Of a DNA stretch of 64,000 nucleotides, positions 7,153-16,829 are shown piece by piece. This DNA is from Paenibacillus phyllosphaerae. GTDB lineage: Bacteria; Bacillota; Bacilli; Paenibacillales; Paenibacillaceae. The notes beneath the pieces are model-generated. The model was not told the DNA's origin, did not search any database, and saw only the letters and a list, made by a program, of their open reading frames with translations. Each line of letters opens with the position of its first letter. Position 1 is the first letter of the stretch. The translations under genes were made by a program, and so were the position numbers. The DNA is taken from the NCBI RefSeq assembly GCF_014192105.1, contig NZ_JACHXK010000016.1, positions 113,239 to 177,238 of the forward strand, read 5' to 3'.

Positions 7153-10100
7153 ATGATGAATCGTCACACTCATGCTTGGCACAATTTGAGGCGGCTGCTG
7201 TCTATGGTCGTCGTTATGAATATGTTGGCGGCGTTGTTGCCGATCGGCTTCGTCTCGGCTGCGGAGGAAGGCACAGCCGCAATGACGGGCGGCCAGGTCG
7301 TAATCTATGAGACCGTCACGAATGGTTTTACCCATCCGGGCATTGGTCTGACGAAGGAAATCCTGGAGAACATGAGAACGCAGGTGCTCGCGCAGAAGGA
7401 GCCATGGTTCTCCTACTACAAAGCCATGACGCAATCGGCGGCGGCCGCGAAGACCGTAACATCCAGCAACGAGAGTGCAGCCGATCCAACGAAGCCTGCC
7501 GTCGACACGTTCAACAGTACGAGCGTCCAATCGAGATTCATCGCCGATGGATTGAAGGCGTATACGCAAGCCTTGATGTATGTCATCACCGCCGACGAGA
7601 TCTACCGGGCGAATGCGATGCATATCATTCGGATCTGGTCCCAGATGGATCCGGCCAAATACGCGTACTACACCGATGCGCATATTCATGCCGGCTTCCC
7701 GCTTAACCGGATGGCGACGGCAGCCGAGATCTTGCGCTACACCAGTTACCAGACCCCGGCATTGGCATGGACGGAGGCAGATACGGCCAATTTCATGAAT
7801 CATCTCATCAATCCGGTCATTCAGACCTTCCAATCCGATAATAACTGGTTTATGAACCAGAACAACTATGCGCTCTTAGGGGCAATGGCCGGCTATATCT
7901 TTACCGATAACCAGGAAGGCTACGACCAGCGCGTCGAGTGGTTTACCGTGAATAAGAGCGCACAGGATCAAGGGTTCAATGGGTCCATCAAGCAATTGTT
8001 CCGGCTTATTGATACCAACGCGGCGACCGGGGAGAAATTAGGCGCGCCCGTCGTGCAGCATGTCGAGATGGGCAGAGACCAGGCGCACGGGGCAGGCGAT
8101 CTCGTGAACGCGGCCGTGATCTCGCGGATGATGCTTGCCCAGGGCACCAAGGTCGACCCGGCAGCGGGAACCGTGTCCACGAATGAAAATGCGGTTGGCC
8201 CGTACGAGTTCCTCGATGACCGGATCCTGAAGGCAGCCGATTATTTTTGGCAGTATATGCTTGGCTATGATACGCCTTGGGTGCCGGTACCTTATGCGAT
8301 TTCCCCGGACGGAACGGTAAGGGGCATCTATCACCGGCTGTCGGATCTGTATCGAGGCCGCACGACGACGGCGCTTTTCTGGGATCTGTATTATTACTAC
8401 GCCTATGAGAGAGGCGTGAACGTCGCGGAGCAAGCGCCCTACTTCTATGAGGCGTTCGAGAAGCGAACCCCTTCGAATTACTATTATAAAGGCGCGCTCG
8501 CGCAAGCTTGGGAAAGCGTCGATGGCGGCGGGGACTTCTGGCTCTATATTCCGCAAGAGGCGGAGTCCGAAGGCGCCCAATATGTTCCGAAGGAACAGAC
8601 GGATGCGGCGCTCGTCCAGATTGAGGAGCGGTATACGGCATTGGATGGGAACAGCTCCTTGCGCCGGGAGGGTGATACCGACTATGTCGAGTTTCAACCA
8701 AACGGGGATGGCAGCCGAATCGCAGTGCAGAATCTGTCTTTTGCCGATCGGTCGAACGCTCGCGTCATCGGCCTCAGATTCCGTACGAACGGCGCCGCTG
8801 TACTGACGCTGAGCAAGGAGGCCGAATCCGCGCCTTACCATTCGCTGTCACTGCCGGATACGAAAGGTCAGTGGCAGTATATAACGTTCGACATGGGCAT
8901 TAATCACGTCAGTTATGGGCAACTGGATAACGATTATAGCCTTGTCTACATGAAGGTCCAAGGGGAGAGCGGGACCGTCGTCGATGTCGATCACTTCCAC
9001 GTTCAAGCGGGTACGCAGCTGACGCCTCCCGTGTTCACGGGCGGGAATGCGGATCTGACGGTTCCTGCTTACATTGGTGCGCCCGTCACCCTCGACTTCT
9101 CCGCAACGGATGCCAACGCATCGGAAGTGCTGAAGTACCGGATAACCAACCAGCCGGACGGTGCGCAGTTAGACGAGAACAGCGGTGTATTCTATTGGCA
9201 GCCGGCGCAGGCAGGCACGTATTCCTTTATCGCAGAAGCTAATGACGGGACGACGTCAGTGACGAAGAAGGTCGACATGATCGTAACCGAAGACCGTACC
9301 GCCGCAATAACGGCTGCGATGGCCAACTACGACCCGGATGCCGACTACGTTTCCGCTTCGCTGGACACTTTCACGGCTGCTCATGAAGCAACGCTGAGTC
9401 AGGTGCAGTTTGCGTCCGATGCCGCGTTCTATGAACAATTGCTCATGCTTAAGCGTGAAGCGGATCAGCTTCAATTGTTGACTCCGCTATTGTCCGATGA
9501 CGGCAGCATCGATTATTCGAGCCTGGTTGATGCCTCGACCTTAGGTACGTCGATCTCGCATTTGGTCGATGGGAACTCGAACTCCTATGCCGTCTATTCG
9601 CTAGCACCATATCCGAACTTGTATCACACTGTTGATTTTGGTCCGAATTTCAAAGTATCGGCCGATGCCTTCGCCATGCAGGGCAGGATGAATTTCACGG
9701 ACCGGATGGCCGGTTCGGCGGTATTCGGCTCCAATGACGGCATCCACTGGACGCGTCTGACCCCGGAGGAGTCTGCCTTCAGCGATGATCTCGTCACGCT
9801 TGCGGTGGATGAGGCGCATCGGGATGAACGATACCGGCTCTTCAAAGTCGAGATGATCCACCCGCAGCCGGATGTGCTCCATAATAAGATTCAGAATTTG
9901 CTGGAGTTATCCGAATTCAGGATCTATGGCGAGCGTTACGAGGTGGGCAATAAGCTCGAATCGGTGTCGATTCGCTCGGACCAAAGCGTGAACGGCCGCA
10001 TCGTGCTCGGCGACACGGTCCGATTAACCGTGAAGGCGAAGGAAGCGATTCAAGACGTGGCGGTGACGATTCAAGGTCACCCGGCAGCCGTCAGTACGCA

Positions 10101-10488
10101 GGATCAGCTGAACTGGATCGCGACGGTGACTCTGAATCCAGGCACGGCAACGGGAGCGATTACGTTCTCCGTCGATTACAAGACGAGAGACGGGCATAGC
10201 GGCGATACAGCTTATTTTACGACCGATCGTTCCAAGCTCTTCTTATCGAATGAATCCGATCTGATCGACAATGTGACCGGTCTAGCCAACCTGATCGATT
10301 CCACGGCAGGCAGAACCCCAGCCCAAACCTTGCAGCAGGTCAATTACTTGTTCGACGGCAATGCAAGCACGGCTTCGGACTTCCGGTTAAACGGATCGGG
10401 TGCGGGGAGCTATATTACGTTCGATTTCAAGGAGGGCAAACCAGCTGGCGCTTACAGGCGTAGAATTGCTGGCCAGACAAGACAATAA
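7153..10488 (+). CDS. secreted alginate-lyase-superfamily protein, main part (frameshifted)
   Basis: Residues 1-36 are a signal peptide (hydrophobic core, then FVSAAEE). Residues about 60-433 form an alpha/alpha-toroid lyase domain of the alginate-lyase/heparinase type with NWFMNQNNY and [12 protein letters not shown] (about 305-316). Then follow a carbohydrate-binding-like sandwich (475-622), a putative Ig domain (626-712), an F5/8 discoidin-like domain (782-927), an Ig-like domain (935-1025) and the first part of a second F5/8 domain. The frame breaks near 10438-10440 and the protein then reads 14 aberrant residues to a stop. Two ATGs (7153, 7156) follow AAGGAGG; 7156 is better spaced. It probably cuts an acidic polysaccharide outside the cell; the substrate is unknown. 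Confidence 0.8.
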   Translation: MMNRHTHAWHNLRRLLSMVVVMNMLAALLPIGFVSAAEEGTAAMTGGQVVIYETVTNGFTHPGIGLTKEILENMRTQVLAQKEPWFSYYKAMTQSAAAAKTVTSSNESAADPTKPAVDTFNSTSVQSRFIADGLKAYTQALMYVITADEIYRANAMHIIRIWSQMDPAKYAYYTDAHIHAGFPLNRMATAAEILRYTSYQTPALAWTEADTANFMNHLINPVIQTFQSDNNWFMNQNNYALLGAMAGYIFTDNQEGYDQRVEWFTVNKSAQDQGFNGSIKQLFRLIDTNAATGEKLGAPVVQHVEMGRDQAHGAGDLVNAAVISRMMLAQGTKVDPAAGTVSTNENAVGPYEFLDDRILKAADYFWQYMLGYDTPWVPVPYAISPDGTVRGIYHRLSDLYRGRTTTALFWDLYYYYAYERGVNVAEQAPYFYEAFEKRTPSNYYYKGALAQAWESVDGGGDFWLYIPQEAESEGAQYVPKEQTDAALVQIEERYTALDGNSSLRREGDTDYVEFQPNGDGSRIAVQNLSFADRSNARVIGLRFRTNGAAVLTLSKEAESAPYHSLSLPDTKGQWQYITFDMGINHVSYGQLDNDYSLVYMKVQGESGTVVDVDHFHVQAGTQLTPPVFTGGNADLTVPAYIGAPVTLDFSATDANASEVLKYRITNQPDGAQLDENSGVFYWQPAQAGTYSFIAEANDGTTSVTKKVDMIVTEDRTAAITAAMANYDPDADYVSASLDTFTAAHEATLSQVQFASDAAFYEQLLMLKREADQLQLLTPLLSDDGSIDYSSLVDASTLGTSISHLVDGNSNSYAVYSLAPYPNLYHTVDFGPNFKVSADAFAMQGRMNFTDRMAGSAVFGSNDGIHWTRLTPEESAFSDDLVTLAVDEAHRDERYRLFKVEMIHPQPDVLHNKIQNLLELSEFRIYGERYEVGNKLESVSIRSDQSVNGRIVLGDTVRLTVKAKEAIQDVAVTIQGHPAAVSTQDQLNWIATVTLNPGTATGAITFSVDYKTRDGHSGDTAYFTTDRSKLFLSNESDLIDNVTGLANLIDSTAGRTPAQTLQQVNYLFDGNASTASDFRLNGSGAGSYITFDFKEGKPAGAYRRRIAGQTRQ

Positions 10489-11272
10489 CTTGTCCAGCCG
10501 TATGAAAGGGGCGGTTGTTCAAGGTTCCAACGATAATGCGACATGGACCACGCTAACCCCGGCAGCGGTATCATCGCCGGATTGGCAATGGCTCAAGGCT
10601 AACGGTGCGGGAGCTTACCGTTATATACGGATTTTCAATTCAAGTTCCTGGTTCGGCAATATGGCGGAGGTGAGGCTGCATGGCGCCGTGAAGGCGCAGG
10701 ACGTGACGCCTCCGGTTACGACGGACGATGCGCCTCAAGGATGGGTCAATTCGGACGCGACGGTTCGCCTCGCAGTTGCGGATTCGGAATCCGGGGCAGC
10801 GGCCACGTACTACACCATCAACGGCGGGGCGCCTCAGACGGGGAATATCGTCACGTTGACCGACGATGGCATGCATACGTTGACGTACTGGAGCGAAGAC
10901 AGAGCAGGTAATCAAGAACAGCCGCATACCGTGAGCCTCAAGATCGACAAGACGGCGCCTTTGCTTTCCTTTACGCTAGATCCCTCTTCAATCTGGCCGG
11001 CGAATCACGATATGGTGACGGTCCAGGCTTCGATAGAGGCAACCGATGCGGGTTCCGGCCTTGCATCCGTCGTGCTGACTTCGATTACGTACAACCAACC
11101 AGACAGCGGTATGGGAGATATTATCGCAGACTTCGGTACGGAAGCGGCCTCGTTCCAGTTGCGTGCCGAGAAATCAAGGGTCTATACGGTCACTTATACC
11201 GCCACTGACCAAGCAGGCAATCAAACGACGGCTACGGCCGAAGTGACGGTGCCTCACGATCAGCGACCATAA
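10400..11272 (+). pseudogene. C-terminal continuation of the frameshifted lyase
   Basis: From about 10441 this frame continues the second F5/8 domain without a gap ([15 protein letters not shown] ... MAEVRLHG). It then encodes an OmpL47-type repeat ([18 protein letters not shown] ... AGNQ) and a final Ig-like domain ending at 11272. There is no ribosome site, so it should not be translated alone; the GTG at 10400 only marks where the frame opens. Removing one A from AAA at 10438-10440 joins it to the upstream gene and gives a protein of about 1370 residues. Confidence 0.75.
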
Positions 11273-11288
11273 CGCATAGGAGGTTCAT

Positions 11289-11324
11289 GAACCTGCTCCC
11301 TCAATAGGAGCGGGTTCTTCTATT
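11289..11324 (+). terminator. rho-independent terminator
   Basis: GAACCTGCTCC pairs with GGAGCGGGTTC (11 pairs, one T-G), followed by TTCTATT. It ends the lyase transcript. Confidence 0.75.
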
Positions 11325-11409
11325 GTCAAAGGCCCATTCCGTTCGTTCACAGCGCAAGAAAGGAACATTTCTGGTCTGTTTACGGCAACTTTCGTTCCTC
11401 GTGCAGGGC

Positions 11410-11415
11410 TATAAT
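11410..11415 (+). promoter_or_regulatory. possible -10 element of the GH88 gene
   Basis: A perfect TATAAT lies 57 bases before the coding start. No convincing -35 hexamer is seen at the normal distance, which fits an activator-dependent promoter, but the assignment is weak. Confidence 0.3.
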
Positions 11416-11471
11416 CGAATCATTGGAAGTGCAATTAGAACGCTTAAATCGACGATACGAAGGGTTGGAAT

Positions 11472-12629
11472 TTGACTATGCTGCAAACGAAAGATCAACA
11501 ATGGCTGCACGACGTCATCGGCAGACTGACGGCGAAGATGGAATGGGTCAGCGAGAAATCCCGGCACAAAATCCCGTATACTACGGTTGACGGCACGCAC
11601 GATGACCGCGCTGCCCACAATCCGTCGGGGGATTTGGCGGACGGCATCAACTGGTGGACCAACGGTTTCTGGGGCGGCATGATGTGGCTGATGCATCACG
11701 AGACCGGCCGAGAGGCATACAAGACGATCGCCGCGATCTCGGAGGAGATGCTGGATCGCTGTTTCGAGGAATTCTATGGGCTGCATCATGATGTCGGGTT
11801 CATGTGGCTGCCGACTAGCGTCGCGAACTACAGAGTGACGAAGAATCCGGTATCGCGCAGGCGGTCCCTGCATGCCGCGAACTTGTTGGCTGGGCGGTTC
11901 AACATGGCCGGCGGGTTCATCCGGGCATGGAACGATCTGGAGGAAGGCGACACGAGGGGCTGGGCGATTATCGATTGCATGCTGAATATTCCGCTTCTCT
12001 ATTGGGCCTCGGAAGAAACGGGGGATCCCCGATTCAAGCAGATCGCGATGAAGCATGCCGATACGGCGATGGACGCCTTCGTCCGGCCGGATGGATCGGT
12101 CAATCATATCGTGGAATTCGATCCTGAGCATGGCGGCGTCGTTCGTACGTATGGCGGTCAAGGGTATGAGGAAGGATCCTCGTGGACGAGAGGCCAGGCT
12201 TGGGGATTGTACGGCTATATGATGAGTTACACGCATACGCGGAAGGACGAATATCTGCAGACGGCCAAACGCATTGCGCATTATTTTATCGCGAATATGC
12301 CGGAAGACGGCGTCATACCGGTCGATTTCCGACAGCCGGCGGAGCCGAAGCTAGAAGACGATACGGCGGCCGTGGTCGCGGCATGCGGGTTAATCGAGAT
12401 CGCGAAGGTCGTCGGCGCATACGAGCAGCGGCTCTATCTGGACGCGGCGGTCAAATTGCTCCGTGTCGTCGATGAACGCTGCGACTGGACGCAAGCGTCG
12501 GACGCGATCGTTCAGCGCGGTTCCGCTTCGTATCATAATAAAGTCCACCATCAGCCGATCATCTATGGCGATTATTATTTTATGGAAGCGATCTTCAAGC
12601 TGAAAGGCAACGACCTGTATCTGTGGTAG
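11472..12629 (+). CDS. GH88 unsaturated glucuronyl hydrolase
   Basis: This cytosolic enzyme of 385 residues hydrates and releases the 4,5-unsaturated uronic acid that polysaccharide lyases leave at the non-reducing end. The family marks are WWTNGFWGGMMWLMHHETG, HHDVGFMWLPTS and SSWTRGQAWGLYGY. Asp107 and Asp168 are 61 residues apart, the same spacing as the catalytic pair Asp88/Asp149 of the Bacillus enzyme. WTRGQAW rather than the RGNGW type favours GH88 over GH105. It sits right after a secreted lyase, which would supply its substrate. The start is uncertain (TTG 11472 or ATG 11478), with only a weak AGGG ribosome site. Confidence 0.9.
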   Translation: MTMLQTKDQQWLHDVIGRLTAKMEWVSEKSRHKIPYTTVDGTHDDRAAHNPSGDLADGINWWTNGFWGGMMWLMHHETGREAYKTIAAISEEMLDRCFEEFYGLHHDVGFMWLPTSVANYRVTKNPVSRRRSLHAANLLAGRFNMAGGFIRAWNDLEEGDTRGWAIIDCMLNIPLLYWASEETGDPRFKQIAMKHADTAMDAFVRPDGSVNHIVEFDPEHGGVVRTYGGQGYEEGSSWTRGQAWGLYGYMMSYTHTRKDEYLQTAKRIAHYFIANMPEDGVIPVDFRQPAEPKLEDDTAAVVAACGLIEIAKVVGAYEQRLYLDAAVKLLRVVDERCDWTQASDAIVQRGSASYHNKVHHQPIIYGDYYFMEAIFKLKGNDLYLW

Positions 12630-12654
12630 AAGCCATATTTCTGCGCGATGAACG

Positions 12655-12716
12655 AACAAGAGGAGTCTAGCTGACCCGGGATGGGATGTCCCGGAATAGG
12701 CAAGGCTCCTCTTGTT
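12655..12716. terminator. bidirectional terminator between convergent genes
   Basis: AACAAGAGGAG pairs with CTCCTCTTGTT (11 pairs). An inner CCGGGAT/GTCCCGG stem makes a branched structure. It separates the GH88 gene from the convergent AraC gene and overlaps the AraC stop codon. Confidence 0.65.
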
Positions 12717-13587
12717 ATTCCAGCTGCCTGGCTGCGGTCCGGTATTTGAGCGGCGTGATGCCGATTACCTTTTTGAACAACCGGATGAAATACGAGACGT
12801 TCGGATACCCGACCTCTTCCGCGATCCGTTCGACGGAATGATCGGAGTTCTGCAGCAGCCGGCACGCTTGCTTGATGCGCCTTGCCGTAATATATTCGGA
12901 TAGGCTGCCGCCGGTCTCCTGCTGGAACAGCCGGGAGATATAAAATTTGGAGAGGTGCAGCTGGTCGGCGATATCCTCCAGATGAATTTCTTCGGCGTAA
13001 TGATCTTCAATCCAGCCCATGATTCGCTCGACATACGAGAAGGGACGAACCTCGACCGCAGCGCCTTTCTGCCTCCCGCCATCAGCTATTGCGGCCTCCA
13101 TCATATGGAGCAGCAGCATCGTCATGTCGTCCTCGTCGCTGATGCCTCGGCTTGCTTGGGATATGTCATTGTACATGGCAAACACCTGCTCCAGATAGCC
13201 GATTCGCGGCTCCAGATCGAGCGGCTCGGCTTGCGCGCTTTTCCACAGGCGTTCGAATAGGGCATGACGGGCACGAAACGGAAGCAACGCCCGATGAAAG
13301 TAATGTGGATCGAAGAACATCATCGTCCGGACGTAAGGCATGTCCTCGCTTACGCTGGCGTAGACCTTATGCAGCTGGAAGGGCTGGAAGAAGAACAGCC
13401 TCCCCGGCTTCATCTCGTAAGTCTTCTGATTGACGATAACGAATCCGTTGCCTTCATGTATGTAGAGCATCTCGCAGCATTGATGCCAATGATAGAACCC
13501 TGGGTAGGATGCCGTCGAACGGGTGGTTGGACCATACAGTAACGGTCGGTTGCCTAACGGAACAGGCTCGAACAAGTAGTTCATCAT
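12715..13587 (-). CDS. AraC family regulator with N-terminal cupin
   Basis: The N-terminal cupin-type sensor (residues about 15-150; YHWHQCCEMLYIHEGNGFVIV, then RLFFFQPFQLHKVY) is followed by a two-HTH DNA-binding domain (about 185-290; IHLEDIADQLHLSKFYISRLF and IAEEVGYPNVSYFIRLFK). It is divergent from the solute-binding protein of importer 1, so it probably controls that operon in response to an imported sugar. GGAGGAC precedes two consecutive ATGs. Family certain; ligand unknown. Confidence 0.88.
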   Translation of the reverse strand: MMNYLFEPVPLGNRPLLYGPTTRSTASYPGFYHWHQCCEMLYIHEGNGFVIVNQKTYEMKPGRLFFFQPFQLHKVYASVSEDMPYVRTMMFFDPHYFHRALLPFRARHALFERLWKSAQAEPLDLEPRIGYLEQVFAMYNDISQASRGISDEDDMTMLLLHMMEAAIADGGRQKGAAVEVRPFSYVERIMGWIEDHYAEEIHLEDIADQLHLSKFYISRLFQQETGGSLSEYITARRIKQACRLLQNSDHSVERIAEEVGYPNVSYFIRLFKKVIGITPLKYRTAARQLE

Positions 13588-13781
13588 GTCCTCCGCATGG
13601 ATCGGTTTCTAGTCCTTATCAGTATAGCAATCCCGTGCGGACAATTGAAGCGGGGGAGACTTACGAGAGGCAGCCGTGGCGAGCAAATATAACACCAAAA
13701 ATAAAAAAATAGTCCATATGATGTTTGCCCGCCGCCTTATATACTGAAGGTGCTTGAACGAAATAAAAGGGAGGTCGTCAT

Positions 13782-15506
13782 GTGACAAGGTTCAAAAGCA
13801 TGAAAAGCTTAGCGGTATTGTCTCTGACATGCATGTTTGCATTAGCCGGCTGTTCGGGGAACAACTCCAACTCGCAGGGAAATGTAAGCGCAAACAAGGG
13901 GACCAACGCTTCCGCTTCTCAAAATACCGGTGATTCCGGCGACACGCAGTCTACGGATAAAGCCGTATGGTTCTCCTCCGTTAGCTTCTGGACGCCGCCG
14001 ATGACGTGGAGCACCGATCCGAATACGGTCCAGGGGGCTATCACCGAGAAAACTGGCCTCGCGTTCGACTTTAATATTCCGGCTCAAGATGCGGATACCA
14101 AGCTTAGCTTGATGCTGGTCTCCTCCGCGGCATTGCCGGACGTGATGACGATTACGAACGACGTGCTCGCGAAGAAGCTGATTCAGGCAGGAAAGGTGTG
14201 GGATCTGCAGGAGTTCCTTACGAAGTATGATCCGCAGTCGCATCTGCTGACCGACTTCCCGGCCGATATCAAGCAGGTCATTACGGAGCGTGACGGCGGC
14301 TGGTACGCTTATCCGAGTCATATGGGTTCCGAAGATGCACGTAAGCAGTACCCGCCTTCGGATCCATATTATGAGGACGGCGTCAACTATCGCTCGAACG
14401 GCGCCATTATGGTGAACGAGAAACTGCTGAACGAAGCCGGGCTCAAGCTAGAGGATATTCAAACCGAAGAAGGCCTGCTCGCAGCCTACAAGAAGATCAA
14501 GGAGATGGATCTGAAGGTAGACGGAGCTCCGGTGATTCCGCTTCAGGTAGACGGGAAGGGATATCAAGATACGACTTTGGCCGATCTCCAGAATATGTTC
14601 GGCGTCATGCCGGTGGACAAAGATGGCGTATACCGCGACCGTCTGCTCGCGCCCGAGACGAAGCATGCGCTGAGCTTCTTGAATCAAGCGATGAATGCCG
14701 GCTATATCGAATCCGGCCAGCTGACGATGGACACGACCGCGGTGAAGTCAGCCGTTATGTCCGGGCGGGTATTCAGCTTCATCGGCAACACGGCCAATAC
14801 AGGCTTCAGCGACCAGGATTTCTGGGTATCTCCAGGCCCGATTCTATCGAGCGAGGGCACGAAACCCGTCATGGGCAAAAGCCTGAAAGCCGGCGGCGGC
14901 TGGATGCAGACGTATATCGCCAAGTCGACCAAATATCCGGAGAAAATCGCGCGTTGGCTTAGCTTCATGAGCAGCGACGAAGGCTTGCGCCTGCATTATT
15001 ACGGTTTCGAGGGCAGTGACTACACGCTGAACGAGAAGGGGCTGGTCGTACAGACGGACGCCGGCCGACAGGCAAGCGCCGATTTCGCGAAGACAGGCGT
15101 ATTCGCCTTCTGGCCGTTCCACCATATTGCCTGGCATGACTCCAAGACGCAGGCGCCGACCGAAAAAACGGGCGCGGATGGGCTCACGGCGATGCAAGTT
15201 CAGACGGCATTCGGCAAATCGCCGGAAACCGTGCTCTACGATAATTCCCCGCTTAGCCTGCCGGCGGACTTCATTGCGTCGGGCAGCAAATTGTTCAACG
15301 ACCAAGAGCAAATCAAAGTATACAGGGAAGCACAAATTTCCAAAATCGTCATGGCGAAAGATCAGAATGCTTTCAATGCGCTCTATGAGGAGCTGATTAG
15401 CAAGATCAAGCAACTCGGCATGGAAGCCATCGACGCCAAAATAAACGAGCAGGTGCAAAAGCAAGCCAAAGATCTCGGCGTTACGCTTACGGGCGTTAAT
15501 TCCTAA
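13782..15506 (+). CDS. ABC importer 1: solute-binding lipoprotein
   Basis: A lipoprotein signal with lipobox LAGC (Cys about residue 24) and a Ser/Asn/Gln-rich linker precede a class I periplasmic-binding fold of about 520 residues. It resembles the LplA/YtcQ-type oligosaccharide receptors (FDFNIPAQDADTKLSLMLVS; GGWYAYPS). GTG start behind GGGAGG, seven bases away. It is first in an operon with two permeases and is followed by a two-component system, so expression is probably induced by extracellular oligosaccharide. A likely ligand is an unsaturated oligouronide; this is inferred from context. Confidence 0.88.
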   Translation: MTRFKSMKSLAVLSLTCMFALAGCSGNNSNSQGNVSANKGTNASASQNTGDSGDTQSTDKAVWFSSVSFWTPPMTWSTDPNTVQGAITEKTGLAFDFNIPAQDADTKLSLMLVSSAALPDVMTITNDVLAKKLIQAGKVWDLQEFLTKYDPQSHLLTDFPADIKQVITERDGGWYAYPSHMGSEDARKQYPPSDPYYEDGVNYRSNGAIMVNEKLLNEAGLKLEDIQTEEGLLAAYKKIKEMDLKVDGAPVIPLQVDGKGYQDTTLADLQNMFGVMPVDKDGVYRDRLLAPETKHALSFLNQAMNAGYIESGQLTMDTTAVKSAVMSGRVFSFIGNTANTGFSDQDFWVSPGPILSSEGTKPVMGKSLKAGGGWMQTYIAKSTKYPEKIARWLSFMSSDEGLRLHYYGFEGSDYTLNEKGLVVQTDAGRQASADFAKTGVFAFWPFHHIAWHDSKTQAPTEKTGADGLTAMQVQTAFGKSPETVLYDNSPLSLPADFIASGSKLFNDQEQIKVYREAQISKIVMAKDQNAFNALYEELISKIKQLGMEAIDAKINEQVQKQAKDLGVTLTGVNS

Positions 15507-15581
15507 CGGACCGCCAATTCGTACGCAGTGCCAAGGTGCCGTACGCGCTTTGGCACTGCCGCTTGTTATCGGAGGGATACG

Positions 15582-16529
15582 ATGCAGAACAAGAAAAAGA
15601 AGAGCCGAGCCTTCAAGATTGGCCATGACTTCCGGACGCAGCTCGAACTGAAAGTCATGCTGCTGCCAGCGATCGCACTGATCCTCCTATTCGATATTAC
15701 GCCGCTATTCGGGCTGCTTATGGCGTTCAAATCGTTCGATCCCATTATGGGAATCAAGGGCATCTTCACCAGCGAATGGAACAACTTTCAGAACTTCATG
15801 ATGATATTCGAGAGCTTCCAGTTTTGGCCGATGGTCCAAAATACGCTCGGCATTAACTTACTCGGGCAGTTGATCGGTATTCCGGTTACGCTATTGTTCG
15901 CGCTCTTGCTCAATGAAATCCAGCATCCCAAGTTCAAATCCTTCATCCAAACCGTGACATATCTGCCTCACTTCTTGTCGTGGGTCATCTTCGGAGGCTT
16001 ATTCATAACCTTGCTGAATCCGGAATCCGGCGTCGTTAACTTCCTGTTGCTTCAGCTTGGATTGATCGATAAACCGATTCCGTTCCTCGCGGAACCGGGT
16101 TACTTCTGGGGAATCGCGATCGTCACCGCCCTGCTGAAAGATATCGGCTGGGGAGCCATTCTCTATTTGGCCGCCATGGCCGGGATCGACCAGTCGCTGC
16201 ACGAGGCTGCCGCCATAGACGGCGCGGGGCGGTTCAAACGGATGCTGCACATTACGATACCCGGCATTGTGCCGACCTTGATGATTCTGATCATTTTTGC
16301 GGTCAGCGGCATGCTGAACAACAACTTTACGCAAATCTTCGTCCTGCAGAATACGCTCAATCTGCCGGCCAGCGAAGTCATCGATACTTACGTGTACCGG
16401 ACGGGACTGTTGAACTTCCAATTCGCGCAGGCAACGGCGATTGGCTTGATGAAATCCGTATTCGCGCTCGCGCTGCTGCTAGGCGCCAATACGTTGTCGA
16501 AGAAGCTCACGCGTTCCGGGCTTTTCTAG
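15582..16529 (+). CDS. ABC importer 1: permease (LplB-like)
   Basis: This inner membrane subunit of about 315 residues has six predicted helices. The EAA loop, which docks the ATPase, is visible as LHEAAAIDGAGRFKRMLHITIPG. The start at 15582 (MQNKKKKS) follows GGAGGG; the frame is open upstream to 15528 without a ribosome site. It pairs with the permease at 16830. The pair is separated by an unusual tandem hairpin repeat instead of the usual few bases. Confidence 0.88.
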   Translation: MQNKKKKSRAFKIGHDFRTQLELKVMLLPAIALILLFDITPLFGLLMAFKSFDPIMGIKGIFTSEWNNFQNFMMIFESFQFWPMVQNTLGINLLGQLIGIPVTLLFALLLNEIQHPKFKSFIQTVTYLPHFLSWVIFGGLFITLLNPESGVVNFLLLQLGLIDKPIPFLAEPGYFWGIAIVTALLKDIGWGAILYLAAMAGIDQSLHEAAAIDGAGRFKRMLHITIPGIVPTLMILIIFAVSGMLNNNFTQIFVLQNTLNLPASEVIDTYVYRTGLLNFQFAQATAIGLMKSVFALALLLGANTLSKKLTRSGLF

Positions 16530-16537
16530 CAAACTTG

Positions 16538-16812
16538 GCACATGCTTTCGAAGCGAGTTTTTGCTCGACCTGTTTCTTTGCGAAACAGGGCTGCTCCCAA
16601 AACCTTAGCACATGCTTTCGAAGCGAGTTTTTGCTCGCTCTGTTTCTTTGCGAAACAGGGCTACTCCCAAAACCTAGCGCATGCTTTCGAAGCGAGTTTT
16701 TGCTCGACCTGTTTCTTTGCGAAACAGGGCTGCTCCCAAAACCTAGCACATGCTTTCGAAGCGAGTTTTTGCTCGCTCTGTTTCTTTGCGAAACAGGGCT
16801 ACTCACAAAAAC
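16538..16812 (+). repeat. four tandem 69-70 bp units arranged as (AB)2, with paired hairpins
   Basis: Units start near 16538, 16608, 16677 and 16746. Each contains GCGAGTTTTTGCTCG (stem CGAG/CTCG) and CTGTTTCTTTGCGAAACAG (7-bp stem CTGTTTC/GAAACAG). Units 1 and 3 read CTCGACCTG...GGCTGCTCCC; units 2 and 4 read CTCGCTCTG...GGCTACTCCC, so a 139-bp dimer was duplicated. The array lies between two co-transcribed permease genes. It is open in more than one frame but has no ribosome site of its own, so translation is doubtful. Confidence 0.9.
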
Positions 16813-16829
16813 ATTCAGAGGTGAAGAAA

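Noticed and set aside
7090..7833. Long minus-strand frames opposite the lyase, fusion and GH genes
   Set aside because: They are antisense shadows caused by GC-rich third codon positions: Arg/His-rich, with no ribosome sites or families.
7153..8460. Naming the enzyme a true alginate lyase
   Set aside because: Only the superfamily framework is supported. The locus points to pectin-type or glucuronate/rhamnose polymers, and alginate-specific motifs were not recognised.
10430..10445. Programmed -1 or +1 frameshift in the large lyase
   Set aside because: No slippery heptamer, internal ribosome site or clear downstream stem was seen; a one-base insertion in a short A run is simpler.
16535..16829. 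Open frames through the tandem repeat encoding repeated peptides such as HAFEASFCS and CFFAKQG
   Set aside because: The frames exist because the unit is 69 bases (a multiple of three). There is no ribosome site, one unit is 70 bases, and the permease has its own start at 16830.
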